Shown: positions 25,131 to 33,376, counted from the first letter of the stretch. The stretch: 64,000 bases of DNA from an uncultured Faecalibacterium sp. (GCA_934548045.1 CAKTEM010000009.1:1-64000); one strand, 5' to 3'. The notes: generated from the sequence alone by a model not told the origin. Program-made: numbers and translations.

Positions 25131-25520
25131 ATGAAAAAGAACTCGGGTATCTGGCTCTGGAAAGGCATCGTTCCGCACTATCTGCACGGGCAGGAGCTTG
25201 CGCTGGCGTTGCTTCTGCGCGAAAAGCCGCTGACGGCGGTGCAGCTTTGCGCGGCACTGACCGATAAGGGGATGAAGGCCGACCGCAAGTCGCTGGGCAG
25301 GACGCTCGCTTCCCTTGAACGGCTGGGCATTGTCTCGCTGGAAAAAGGCGCGTACTTCTGCACAAACAAAAAGCTGGCGGAATATCCGGCAAACTATACC
25401 GAAGACCAGCTGCTCGATATCGTGGGTATGACCCAGAATACCATCCATGGGCAGTCCTTCTTCAGCGGCACCGGCACTCCTCCGATGAGCGTCAGTTCCC
25501 GTGGAAGCAGCGGCGTATAA
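25131..25520 (+). CDS. winged-helix-like protein of unknown function
   Basis: 129 residues after a perfect RBS (AAAGGAGG). Residues 22-80 read as a winged helix (LALALLLREKPLTAVQLCAA, then RTLASLERLGIVSLEKGAYF), suggesting a DNA-binding regulator. The C-terminal 30 residues are rich in Ser, Gly and Thr and look disordered. Only the helix-turn-helix pattern can be recognised. Confidence 0.65.
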   Translation: MKKNSGIWLWKGIVPHYLHGQELALALLLREKPLTAVQLCAALTDKGMKADRKSLGRTLASLERLGIVSLEKGAYFCTNKKLAEYPANYTEDQLLDIVGMTQNTIHGQSFFSGTGTPPMSVSSRGSSGV

Positions 25521-25536
25521 TGTAGAATAAGGCAAA

Positions 25537-25574
25537 AGAGGGTTCGTTTCTGGCTTGAAACGAACCCTCTTTTT
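25537..25574 (+). terminator. terminator after the winged-helix gene
   Basis: AGAGGGTTCGTTT pairs with AAACGAACCCTCT and is followed by TTTTT. Confidence 0.92.
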
Positions 25575-25681
25575 CTCCCCTGAATCTGCACCTTTGTTGC
25601 AAAATAAAAACGCGACTTTTTTGCGTTTTAGGGTAAAATTCTGCAATTTGAAATTTGTGTTGTATTTTTCGCAAAAAGGGA

Positions 25682-25731
25682 TTGACAGAACGCGGACGGC
25701 GTGTTATCATGAACACATGAACAGATGCTCA
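25682..25731 (+). promoter_or_regulatory. promoter and operator of the ArsR/HMA/P1B-ATPase genes
   Basis: TTGACA (25682-25687), 17 bp, TATCAT (25705-25710). Directly downstream is an inverted repeat TGAACA-GA-TGCTCA (25718-25731), the form of SmtB/CzrA-type operators, placed over the transcription start. Confidence 0.78.
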
Positions 25732-25762
25732 TATATCGAAACGAGCGAGAGGAGATGCCAAG

Positions 25763-26095
25763 ATGCCCAATCAGGACGAAGAACTGAAAACGCCGCAGGA
25801 GCCGGTCGTGATGCCGGATGATGAGGTGCTGTATGAGCTGGCGGATTTGTTCCGGGTGTTCGGCGACTCCACGCGGATCAAAATTCTGTACGCGCTCCAC
25901 GACAATGAGCTTTGTGTGCAGGACATCGCCAACGCGGTGGGCCTGAGCCAGTCGGCGGTCAGCCATCAGCTCCGGGTGCTGAAAGATACCAAGCTGGTAC
26001 GCTTCCGCCGGGATGGAAAAACCGTTTTCTACGCACTGGATGATGACCATGTGCGGAGCATCCTCTCGATGGGGATGGATCATATCGAAGAGTGA
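25763..26095 (+). CDS. ArsR/SmtB-family zinc-type metal sensor
   Basis: 110 residues. The recognition helix region is ELCVQDIANAVGLSQSAVSH (about 47-66). The C-terminal helix contains D-x-H-x10-H-x2-E (DDH...HIEE, about 93-109), which is exactly the alpha-5 metal site of zinc sensors such as CzrA and SmtB. The alpha-3 site of cadmium/lead sensors (ELCVCDL) lacks its second Cys here. It should release DNA when zinc (or cobalt) binds, derepressing the HMA and ATPase genes that follow. Confidence 0.9.
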   Translation: MPNQDEELKTPQEPVVMPDDEVLYELADLFRVFGDSTRIKILYALHDNELCVQDIANAVGLSQSAVSHQLRVLKDTKLVRFRRDGKTVFYALDDDHVRSILSMGMDHIEE

Positions 26096-26123
26096 TTTTT
26101 TTAAGAAAGGCTGGTACACTATT

Positions 26124-26345
26124 ATGAAGAAGAGCTACAAGATCGAGGTCGACTGCGCAAACTGCGCTCAGAAGATGGAAGATGCCGCAAACACCGTCGC
26201 AGGTGTCGCAAAGGCAACCGTCAGCTTCATGACCCAGAAGATGAATGTCGAGTTCGCTGAGGGCGCAGACCCCAAGGCCACCATGCAGAACGTTCTGACT
26301 GCCTGCAAGAAGGTCGAGGACGACTGCGAGATCTTCGGCATTTAA
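26124..26345 (+). CDS. HMA-domain metal-binding protein (CopZ-like)
   Basis: 73 residues forming one heavy-metal-associated domain. The metal site is CANC (residues 11-14) in MKKSYKIEVDCANCAQKMED, with the usual beta-alpha-beta pattern. The Asp just before the first Cys is common in zinc/cadmium HMA domains, while copper types usually have Met-x-Cys. It probably delivers metal to the downstream ATPase, which lacks its own N-terminal HMA domain. Confidence 0.9.
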   Translation: MKKSYKIEVDCANCAQKMEDAANTVAGVAKATVSFMTQKMNVEFAEGADPKATMQNVLTACKKVEDDCEIFGI

Positions 26346-26645
26346 GGTTTTTCATAACTTTAAAAAACGCAGTCAGGCTCCCCTTTTCAGGGGAGCTTTT
26401 CTAAACCGAAGAGGTTTCGGCTGTGGAAAAATCAAGCAGTTTTCAACACTTTCCACCGAGTTTTCAACACGTTTTTCCGGAAAAACAAAAAAGAAACGCA
26501 AAAAAGCAGCTTTTTTCGGGAAAAGTCCGTGGAAAACATGGGGGAAAGAGTGGAAAAGCCCTTTCTCTGGGGAAAACGTGTTGAAACTGATCCCTCCTCT
26601 GCCAAAGGTCATGGCAGAGGAAAAAGCCAAAAGGAGGCTTTGGAG
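26346..26645 (+). other. spacer with terminator-like repeat and DnaA-box-like 9-mers
   Basis: No gene seen. It starts with a hairpin (GGCTCCCCT...AGGGGAGC, then TTTTCT, 26376-26402) that looks like half of the two-hairpin repeat and should terminate some transcripts. Then 26422-26587 holds seven 9-mers close to TTTTCCACA or TTTTCAACA on both strands. The two halves are roughly inverted (GTTTTCAACACG against CGTGTTGAAAC). It ends with AAAGGAGG, the RBS of the ATPase gene. Confidence 0.5.
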
Positions 26646-28538
26646 ATGACAAAAAAGCAAAAAAAGGTACTTTACCAGATCATCGCCGCCGTTATTCTGG
26701 TGGCGATTCTGAAACTTCTGCCCGAATTCCCGACGCCGGTGGAGCTTGTTCTCTACCTCATCCCCTATCTGGTGGTCGGCTGGGATGTCCTGCGCAAGGC
26801 ACTGAAAGGCATCAAGAACCGTCAGCCGTTTGACGAGTGCTTCCTGATGGCGGTCGCCACCATCGGCGCGTTCGCGCTGGGCGATTACGTCGAAGGCTGC
26901 GCTGTTATCATCTTCTATCAGATCGGCGAACTGTTCCAAGGCGTGGCCGTCGGCAAGAGCCGCCGGAACATCAGCGCGTTGATGGATATCCGCCCGGACT
27001 ACGCCAACATCGAGGATGCGGACGGCAAACTGGAACAGGTCGACCCGGATGAAGTCGAGATCGGCACCGTCATCGTCGTTCAGCCCGGCGAGCGTGTGCC
27101 TATTGATGGCGTTATCGTCGAGGGTACATCTGCACTGAATACCGCCGCCCTGACCGGCGAGAGCCTGCCCCGGGATGTCAAGTCTGGCGATGAGGTCATC
27201 AGCGGCTGCGTCAACATGAGCGGTCTGCTGAAAGTCCGCACGACCAAGGAGTTCGGCGAGTCTACCGTCTCCAAGATCCTCGACCTCGTGGAAAACTCCA
27301 GCATGAAGAAGGCACGCGCCGAGAACTTCATCTCCCGTTTTGCCCGTGTCTATACCCCGGCGGTCTGCTACGGCGCGCTGGCACTGGCCTTTATTCCCCC
27401 GGTCGTCCTGATGCTGATGGGTCAGCCTGCACGCTTCGGTGACTGGATCTACCGTGCATTGACCTTCCTCGTTATCTCCTGCCCCTGCGCGCTTGTGATC
27501 TCCATCCCCCTGAGCTTCTTCGGCGGCATCGGCGGCGCAAGCACCTGCGGTATCCTCGTCAAGGGTTCTACCTACCTCGAAGAACTGGCACATACCGGTG
27601 TCGTGGTCTTTGATAAGACCGGTACTCTGACCCAGGGCGTCTTCAAGGTCGTGGGCGTCCACACCGCAAACGGCGTCGAGGAGAACGCTCTGGTCGAGGC
27701 TGCTGCCCTCACCGAGAGCTGGTCGAAGCACCCCATCTCCCTGAGCATCAAGGCCGCTTACGGCAAGGATATCGACCAGAACCGTGTCACCGATGTCGAG
27801 GAGCTGGGCGGCTATGGCGTCACTGCAAAGGTCGACGGCAAGTCGGTCGCCGTCGGCAACGCCCGTCTGATGAAGAAACTGAACCTCACCGCTCCCGAAG
27901 TCAACGAGGTCGGCACGGTCGTTCATGTTGCCATCGACGGCAAGTACGCCGGCTACCTGCTCATCTCCGACGTCGTGAAGCCCCACAGTGCAAAGGCCAT
28001 CAAGGGCCTGAAGAGTGCAGGCGTCCGGAAGACCGTCATGCTGACCGGCGACGCAGAGCCGGTCGCAAAGGCTGTCGCCAATGAGCTGGGTCTGGATGAG
28101 TATCATGCCGGCCTGCTGCCGGGCGATAAGGTCGACCAGATCGAGACCCTGCTGGCAAACAAGCAGCCCAAAGAGAATCTCGCCTTCGTGGGTGACGGCA
28201 TCAACGATGCGCCGGTCCTGTCTCGTGCCGATATCGGTATCGCGATGGGTGCGCTGGGTTCCGATGCAGCCATCGAGGCCGCCGATATCGTCCTGATGGA
28301 TGATGACCCGGCAAAGATCGCGCTGGCAATGCGCATCGCACGCCGCACCATCAGCATCGTCTATCAGAATATCGTCTTCGCTCTGGGCGTCAAGGCCATC
28401 TGCCTGATTTTGGGTGCCATTGGTAAGGCGAGCATGTGGACGGCCATCTTCGCCGATGTCGGTGTCATGGTCATTGCAGTCCTCAACGCAACGCGCGCCC
28501 TCTACACCAAAGACCTCGAGAGGAAGAACGAACAGTAA
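26646..28538 (+). CDS. P1B-type metal-exporting ATPase (ZntA/CadA-like)
   Basis: 630 residues from the ATG at 26646, chosen for the strong RBS AAAGGAGG. The N-terminal HMA domain usual in ZntA/CadA is absent, and the protein begins with membrane helices. The CPC metal-path motif is C279-P-C281, the phosphorylated Asp is D323 in DKTGTLT, and SWSKHPIS gives the HP motif. TGES, TGDAEPVAKA and GDGINDAP are present. CPC without copper-type flanks, together with the zinc-type ArsR and HMA neighbours, points to Zn/Cd/Co efflux. Confidence 0.92.
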   Translation: MTKKQKKVLYQIIAAVILVAILKLLPEFPTPVELVLYLIPYLVVGWDVLRKALKGIKNRQPFDECFLMAVATIGAFALGDYVEGCAVIIFYQIGELFQGVAVGKSRRNISALMDIRPDYANIEDADGKLEQVDPDEVEIGTVIVVQPGERVPIDGVIVEGTSALNTAALTGESLPRDVKSGDEVISGCVNMSGLLKVRTTKEFGESTVSKILDLVENSSMKKARAENFISRFARVYTPAVCYGALALAFIPPVVLMLMGQPARFGDWIYRALTFLVISCPCALVISIPLSFFGGIGGASTCGILVKGSTYLEELAHTGVVVFDKTGTLTQGVFKVVGVHTANGVEENALVEAAALTESWSKHPISLSIKAAYGKDIDQNRVTDVEELGGYGVTAKVDGKSVAVGNARLMKKLNLTAPEVNEVGTVVHVAIDGKYAGYLLISDVVKPHSAKAIKGLKSAGVRKTVMLTGDAEPVAKAVANELGLDEYHAGLLPGDKVDQIETLLANKQPKENLAFVGDGINDAPVLSRADIGIAMGALGSDAAIEAADIVLMDDDPAKIALAMRIARRTISIVYQNIVFALGVKAICLILGAIGKASMWTAIFADVGVMVIAVLNATRALYTKDLERKNEQ

Positions 28539-28558
28539 AATATTACGAATGTGATTCA

Positions 28559-28604
28559 AAGGCCATTCCGGCGGTATGCTGAACCGTTGGGATGGCCTTT
28601 TCTT
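28559..28604 (+). terminator. terminator after the P1B-ATPase
   Basis: AAAGGCCAT (28559-28567) pairs with ATGGCCTTT, followed by TTCTT. The loop is about 25 nt. Confidence 0.8.
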
Positions 28605-28660
28605 GTGGGTTGAAAAAATGGAAAAACCTGCTATACTACTGTATTGGAGGGTTGAAATGT

Positions 28661-29419
28661 ATGCAACAAGGAAAAGAAATCCATTCGTCTTCGTCCGGAA
28701 ATGCGATTTTCCGGGCGTTCAAAGCGGCCCTGCCCCAGACGGTTCCGGTCTTTGCCGGATACCTCGTTCTGGGCATGGGCTACGGCATCTATGTGCAGTC
28801 GCTGGGGCTTCCGGTCTGGCTTCCCATGCTGATGGGTACGGTGGTCTACGGCGGTTCGCTGGAATTCGTTCTGGCTTCCCTGCTGCTGAGCGCGTTCTCG
28901 CCGCTGTCAGCCTTCCTGATGGCGTTGATGATCCAGGCACGGCACCTGTTCTACGGCCTTGCCATGCTGGAACGCTATAAAGGGTACGGCCTGCGCAGCT
29001 TTTACATGATCTTCGCCATGAGCGATGAGACATTTTCCATCACCTGCTCGGCCGAACCGCCTGAGGGCGTTGACCGGGGCTGGTTCATGTTCTTCATCAC
29101 CCTGCTCGACCAGATCTACTGGGTCGCGAGTGCCGGTCTGGGTGCGGTGCTTGGTTCCATCCTGCCGTTCAGCACCGAGGGTGTCGATTTCGTCATGACG
29201 GCCATGTTCGTCGTCATCTTCCTCAACCAGTGGGAAAAAGAAAAGCAGCACTACGCCTCCCTCATCGGTCTGGCGGTGCCGCTGGTCTGCCTGCTGATTT
29301 TTGGTTTGGGCAGCTTTATCCTGCCGTCCATGCTCTGTATGCTGGTGCTGCTCGTCGGCCTGCGCAAGCCCATTGAAAAGTCCGAAGAATCCAAGACCGA
29401 AAAGGAGAACGCAGCATGA
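28661..29419 (+). CDS. azlC: AzlC-family branched-chain amino acid exporter, large subunit
   Basis: 252 residues from the ATG at 28661 (RBS TTGGAGGG); upstream in-frame starts lack an RBS. Family features include AALPQTVPVFAGYLVLGMGY, VYGGSLEFVLASLL and ARHLFYGLAML, with seven or so membrane segments. AzlC with AzlD exports branched-chain amino acids or analogues. The stop overlaps azlD by four bases. A TATACT -10 box lies at about 28632. Confidence 0.92.
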   Translation: MQQGKEIHSSSSGNAIFRAFKAALPQTVPVFAGYLVLGMGYGIYVQSLGLPVWLPMLMGTVVYGGSLEFVLASLLLSAFSPLSAFLMALMIQARHLFYGLAMLERYKGYGLRSFYMIFAMSDETFSITCSAEPPEGVDRGWFMFFITLLDQIYWVASAGLGAVLGSILPFSTEGVDFVMTAMFVVIFLNQWEKEKQHYASLIGLAVPLVCLLIFGLGSFILPSMLCMLVLLVGLRKPIEKSEESKTEKENAA

Positions 29420-29745
29420 CGACACCGCAGTTCTTTATCACCATTGTGGTCTGCACGGCGGCGACCATGCTGACCCGGTTCCTTCCCTTTCTGATTTTTT
29501 CGTCCAAAGACCAGCAGCCGCCGGAAATGGTGCGGTATCTGGGGCGTGTCCTGCCGGCCGCCATCTTCGGGATGCTTGTCATCTACTGCCTGAAAGGGGT
29601 CAGCCTTTTCTCGGGCAGTCACGGCATCCCGGAAGCCATCGCCATCGCAGTGACCTTTGTCCTTCATAAGTGGAAGCATCAGACCCTGATCTCCATCGCA
29701 GGCGGAACGCTCTGTTATGTCCTGCTGGTGCAGCTGGTATTTTAA
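29416..29745 (+). CDS. azlD: AzlD-family small subunit
   Basis: 109 residues with four hydrophobic segments. TMLTRFLPFLIF near the N-terminus, YLGRVLPAAIFGMLVIYCL in the middle and a final hydrophobic stretch are typical of AzlD. It completes the AzlCD exporter and overlaps azlC by four bases, so coupled translation is expected. Confidence 0.92.
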   Translation: MTTPQFFITIVVCTAATMLTRFLPFLIFSSKDQQPPEMVRYLGRVLPAAIFGMLVIYCLKGVSLFSGSHGIPEAIAIAVTFVLHKWKHQTLISIAGGTLCYVLLVQLVF

Positions 29746-29751
29746 CAAAGC

Positions 29752-29779
29752 AAAAAGCGCGGTGCGAGCCGCGCTTTTT
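29752..29779. terminator. bidirectional terminator, azlD / asparaginase
   Basis: AAAAAGCGCGG / CCGCGCTTTTT with a short loop works on both strands between convergent genes. Confidence 0.92.
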
Positions 29780-29781
29780 CG

Positions 29782-30789
29782 TTAGTGATAGAACGTATCA
29801 AAATTGACCTGCCGGTAGAACCGCTGCTGGAGCTGGTCGAAGCTCTCGCAGTTCTGAGCCAGCAGCCACATCACCTTTGTCACAACGGCTTCAATCGTCA
29901 TGTCGTGGGCCTCGAGGAAACGAAACCGGTTTTTGACCCGTTTGCCGACCTCGTAGATGCCGACATCGCTGCCCTCGTAAGTGACCTGCGTCGTCAGGAT
30001 CAGGATCTTGTGGGTCTTGTCGTAGTCGCCTAAGCCTTCGGCGAAAGCGTCCATCAGCCGCTGCGGAATACCACCCACGCCGAAACTTTCCACAATGATA
30101 CAGTCGTAAAGTTTAAAGATCTCCGGGATGAGTTCGGGGCCGAGGCCGGGCGTCAGCTTGAGCAAAAAGACCTTCGGGTTCAGCGCACGGCCAAATTCGA
30201 TCGGGCCGGTCGGCCACGGCGAGGGTACATACCGCACCAGCCGGTCGCCCTGCACCAGAGCCAACGCCGGGAAGTTGACCGACGCAAAGGCATCGTAGCT
30301 GATGGTCTTGTTCTTCTTGGCACGGGTTCCGGCAATGACGTGACCGCCGAACACGACCATCACGCCCCGGCTGCCCGGGTCGAGGGCGCAGATGACGCTG
30401 TCGCGAAGGTTCTTTTTGGCGTCGGTGATCTCATTCGAGATGGGCTGCTGTGCGCCGGTCAGGATGATGGGCTTGTCGGCGTTCTGGATGAGATAGGATA
30501 GTGCCGCTGCCGAGTACGCCAGCGTGTCGGTGCCGTGGCAGATGATGAAGCCGTCGTATAAAGCGTAGTTTTCCTGCAACGCTTTCGCCATCATCAGCCA
30601 GTGCTCCGGCCCGAGGTCGGTGCTGTCGATGTTGCACAGGGCCAGCGTCTCCGGACAGCAAAGCTCTTTCAGCTCGGGCAGATGGGCCAGAAGCTCTTCG
30701 CTGGAAAGTACAGGCTTCAATCCCTGCTGACTGCGGACACAGGCGATGGTGCCGCCAGTCGTGATAAATAGCAAACGCTGCTTGGACAT
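29782..30789 (-). CDS. ansA: L-asparaginase (type I, cytoplasmic)
   Basis: 335 residues, no signal peptide. The first catalytic Thr is in TTGGTIAC (about 10-17), the second catalytic block is FIICHGTDTLAYSAAALSYL (about 80-99), and ILTGAQQPIS follows. It hydrolyses asparagine to aspartate and ammonia. RBS GGAGG. Upstream, TATACT near 30821-30826 on the minus strand is a likely -10 box. Confidence 0.92.
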   Translation of the reverse strand: MSKQRLLFITTGGTIACVRSQQGLKPVLSSEELLAHLPELKELCCPETLALCNIDSTDLGPEHWLMMAKALQENYALYDGFIICHGTDTLAYSAAALSYLIQNADKPIILTGAQQPISNEITDAKKNLRDSVICALDPGSRGVMVVFGGHVIAGTRAKKNKTISYDAFASVNFPALALVQGDRLVRYVPSPWPTGPIEFGRALNPKVFLLKLTPGLGPELIPEIFKLYDCIIVESFGVGGIPQRLMDAFAEGLGDYDKTHKILILTTQVTYEGSDVGIYEVGKRVKNRFRFLEAHDMTIEAVVTKVMWLLAQNCESFDQLQQRFYRQVNFDTFYH

Positions 30790-30966
30790 ACAATTCCTCC
30801 CGTGTAGGGTTCGATTTTGGATTTAGTATAACACACTCGCTTCCCTTTTGGAACTTAGTCACAGAAAAATCGAATTTTTGGAGTATACTAAGTACAGATA
30901 AAGTAAGTAATGAGCGCAAGGCCCGGTAGTTACTGTTTTGCACAGAAACAAAACCGGCCTGCCAAT

Positions 30967-31013
30967 GGCTCCCCCGATGGGGGAGCTGTCGAACGAAGTG
31001 AGACTGAGAGGGT
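30967..31013 (+). repeat. two-hairpin repeat, copy 3
   Basis: GGCTCCCCC-GAT-GGGGGAGC, TGTCGAACGAAGTGAGACTGAGAGGG. Its last bases (GAGAGGG, 31006-31012) lie 4 bp before the ATG of the next gene and look like that gene's ribosome binding site. Confidence 0.8.
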
Positions 31014-31016
31014 TAT

Positions 31017-31874
31017 ATGCCGAACATCATCATCGTTGGCTCCGGCCCGGCCGGAATTTCGGCCGCATTGTATACCGCCCGTGCAGGACTGGACACTACT
31101 ATTTTAACAAAAGGTTCCGGCGCGCTTGACCGTGCCGAGATGATACAAAATTACTATGGCTTTGCCGAGCCGATTTCGGGTGCGGAGCTGGAACGCCGGG
31201 GCATCGAGGGTGCGAAGGCCGTCGGCGTGAAGTTCGTCAACACCGAGGTCGTCGGCCTGACTTATACGGACAGGCTGACCGTTGAAACGCTGACCGGCGA
31301 CTACCCGGCGGACGCGGTCATTCTGGCGACGGGTGCTTCCCGTGCTGTGCCGAAAATTCCCGGTCTGCCCGGACTGGAAGGCCACGGCGTCAGTTACTGC
31401 GCTACCTGCGACGCCTTTTTCTATCGGGGAAAGGATGTGGCTGTCCTCGGCAATGGCGAGTATGCCCTGCATGAAGTGCAGGCGTTGCTCCCGGTCGCAA
31501 AGAGCGTGACCCTCCTGACGAATGGGATGCCCCTGACGGCGGAGTTTCCGCCCGAAGTAAAAGTTTACGCCGATAAAGTCAACGCCATCCTCGGCGAGGA
31601 ACGGGTCAGCGGTGTCCAGTTAGTCGACGGAACCGAGCTTCCGCTTGCCGGTGTCTTTGTCGCGCTGGGCGTGGCAGGCAGTACCGCCCTTGCCCGGAAA
31701 CTGGGCGCGGAGGTGAATGGAAACCGCATCGTGACCGACGAACACATGATGACGACGATTCCCGGTCTGTACGCCGCCGGAGACTGCACCGGCGGTCTGT
31801 TACAGGTGGCAAAAGCGGTCTATGAGGGCGCACTGGCCGGTACCGAAGCGGTCAAGGCTCTGCGGAAAGGATAA
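31017..31874 (+). CDS. thioredoxin reductase-like FAD/NAD(P) oxidoreductase
   Basis: 285 residues, somewhat shorter than typical TrxB (about 310). The FAD motif is GSGPAGISAALYTARAG (about 7-23). The redox-active disulfide is C128-A-T-C131 in YCATCDAFFY, and the C-terminal FAD motif is GLYAAGDCTGG. The NAD(P)H-binding loop reads VLGNGEYALHE instead of the usual GGGxSAxE, so cofactor preference may differ. No thioredoxin gene adjoins; the next gene is a Crp/Fnr regulator 6 bp downstream. Its RBS seems to come from the repeat just upstream. Confidence 0.85.
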   Translation: MPNIIIVGSGPAGISAALYTARAGLDTTILTKGSGALDRAEMIQNYYGFAEPISGAELERRGIEGAKAVGVKFVNTEVVGLTYTDRLTVETLTGDYPADAVILATGASRAVPKIPGLPGLEGHGVSYCATCDAFFYRGKDVAVLGNGEYALHEVQALLPVAKSVTLLTNGMPLTAEFPPEVKVYADKVNAILGEERVSGVQLVDGTELPLAGVFVALGVAGSTALARKLGAEVNGNRIVTDEHMMTTIPGLYAAGDCTGGLLQVAKAVYEGALAGTEAVKALRKG

Positions 31875-31880
31875 TATCGT

Positions 31881-32585
31881 ATGGCGGAAGTGAAAAAAGC
31901 CGGAAGTACAGCCATCAACCGGGATTGTCTGGCCTGCGCGTTTCCCTTCTGGGATGAGCTGACGGCCGACGAGCAGGAAATGCTTTGCCGCTCGACCCGG
32001 CCGGTCAAGTACCAGAAGGGAGAGCGTGTTCACAGCCCGGTGGAAAACTGCGTCGGAATCCTGCTGCTCCGGTCGGGTCAGCTGCGCGCATATCTCTTGT
32101 CAGAGGATGGCCGGGATGTCACCCTCTATCGCCTGTTCAAGGGTGAGGTCTGCATCCTGTCGGCGTCCTGCGTCATGGATTCGCTCAACTTTGACCTTTA
32201 CATCGACGCCGAAGAGGACACTGAATGTTACTGCATCGGCGCAGGCATGTTCCGCCGCCTGATGCAGGAGAACGTCTATGTCCGCTGCTACGCTTACCAG
32301 ATGGCGGCAGAGCGGTTCTCGGATACCATGTGGACGATGCAGCAGATTTTATTCATGAGTGCAGACCGGCGGCTGGCGATCTTCCTGACCGATGAGCTGG
32401 CGAAGACCGGCGGCAACGAATTGCGAATGACCCACGACCAGATCGCCCGTTATATGGGCAGCGCGCGCGAAGTCGTCAGCCGCCTGCTCAAGTATTTTGC
32501 GCAGGAAGGCCTTGTCTCCCTCTCGCGCGGCGGCTTGACTGTGCTGGATAAACCCCGGCTTCAGAAAATTGCACGGGGAGAATAA
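31881..32585 (+). CDS. Crp/Fnr-family transcriptional regulator
   Basis: 234 residues with an N-terminal cyclic-nucleotide-type barrel (about 35-150) and a C-terminal helix-turn-helix (TGGNELRMTHDQIARYMGSA, then REVVSRLLKYF, about 170-205). An N-terminal DCLAC pair (about residues 14-18) could bind a cluster or sense redox state, but the full FNR cysteine set is not obvious. It starts 6 bp after the TrxB-like gene, suggesting a shared redox or stress role. Confidence 0.88.
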   Translation: MAEVKKAGSTAINRDCLACAFPFWDELTADEQEMLCRSTRPVKYQKGERVHSPVENCVGILLLRSGQLRAYLLSEDGRDVTLYRLFKGEVCILSASCVMDSLNFDLYIDAEEDTECYCIGAGMFRRLMQENVYVRCYAYQMAAERFSDTMWTMQQILFMSADRRLAIFLTDELAKTGGNELRMTHDQIARYMGSAREVVSRLLKYFAQEGLVSLSRGGLTVLDKPRLQKIARGE

Positions 32586-32600
32586 AAATGGCAACAAGAA

Positions 32601-32806
32601 AAGGAGCCGTTGCAAAACACTCCCCCAGTCACAGCTCCGCTGTGCCAGCCCCCTCTGAGATGGGGCCTTTGGCGCAACGGTCAGCTGTAAAAGCCTCCCT
32701 CATGAGAAAGACTCCCTCCGGCCGGAGGGAGATGTCTCGAAGAGACAGAGGGAGGATGGTGGCATCGCGTCAGCGATGACGGAAGGAGTTATGCAACAGC
32801 TCCTTT
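32601..32806. mobile_element. MITE-like element with a second repeat nested inside
   Basis: The ends are inverted: AAGGAGCCGTTGCAAAA at the left and the reverse of AAAGGAGCTGTTGCATAA at the right. The outer part matches the reverse complement of the element at 62794-62908. It is interrupted by an 84-bp insert (32686-32769) flanked by a direct TCAGC repeat (32681-32685 and 32770-32774). The insert contains a copy of the two-hairpin repeat. No transposase is encoded. A reading frame across it (32588-32779) is rejected. Confidence 0.75.
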
Positions 32807-32822
32807 TTTATTTTATATGGAT

Positions 32823-33353
32823 TTAGCCTTTGCAGCCCTGCTCTTCCCAGTCACCGAAATCAGCAGCGTCCGCGATTTTGGTCGCGTCGAACTTGCCGTT
32901 CTCGTCCTTGGGGGCGACAGCCGGGCCAGCCTCGACCGGGTTCGGATTGGGAGCATCCGGGTCAATTGCCGGAGTCTCTTCTGCTGCTTCCGGAGCGGTC
33001 TCGGGCTCTGCAGCAGGCTCCACAGGAGCTTCTTCCGGTGCAGCTTCGGGAGCTTCCTCGGCTACAGGCTCTTCGGCCTTGGTCTCCTCCTTGGCAGGAG
33101 CAGCGGCTTCCGGAGTCTTCTCGAAAGCAGGAGGCCATGCGTCACCCGGCTCTGCGGACTTCGCTTCGCCTTCGGCATACGCCTCGGCGACCTTTTCGGC
33201 CTCGGCGGCGTCCTTTTCTGCTTCCTCGGGGAACTCGACCTGCTCTACATGGAGAGCGTCTTTTTCGTTCAGGATCTTGTCCAGAACCACGATTGCGGCA
33301 CCGGTGACGGCAACAGCCGCCGCAGTACCCAGAACACGGAACAGAGTTTTCAT
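32823..33353 (-). CDS. membrane-anchored acidic Ala/Glu/Pro-rich protein
   Basis: 176 residues: an N-terminal hydrophobic segment (about 5-25), a short conserved-looking start (VVLDKILNEKDALHVEQVEF), then about 110 residues dominated by Glu, Ala and Pro that look disordered. The end is DFGDWEEQGCKG. RBS AAGGAGG. Family not recognised; the composition suggests a wall- or membrane-associated spacer protein. Confidence 0.7.
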   Translation of the reverse strand: MKTLFRVLGTAAAVAVTGAAIVVLDKILNEKDALHVEQVEFPEEAEKDAAEAEKVAEAYAEGEAKSAEPGDAWPPAFEKTPEAAAPAKEETKAEEPVAEEAPEAAPEEAPVEPAAEPETAPEAAEETPAIDPDAPNPNPVEAGPAVAPKDENGKFDATKIADAADFGDWEEQGCKG

Positions 33354-33376
33354 GGGAATGGCCTCCTTGTTTCAGT

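Noticed and set aside
32588..32779. 63-residue frame starting MATRKGAVAKH after the Crp/Fnr gene
   Set aside because: It has an RBS-like stretch upstream, but nearly the whole frame lies inside the nested repeat element, so the peptide follows the repeat sequence rather than a conserved protein.
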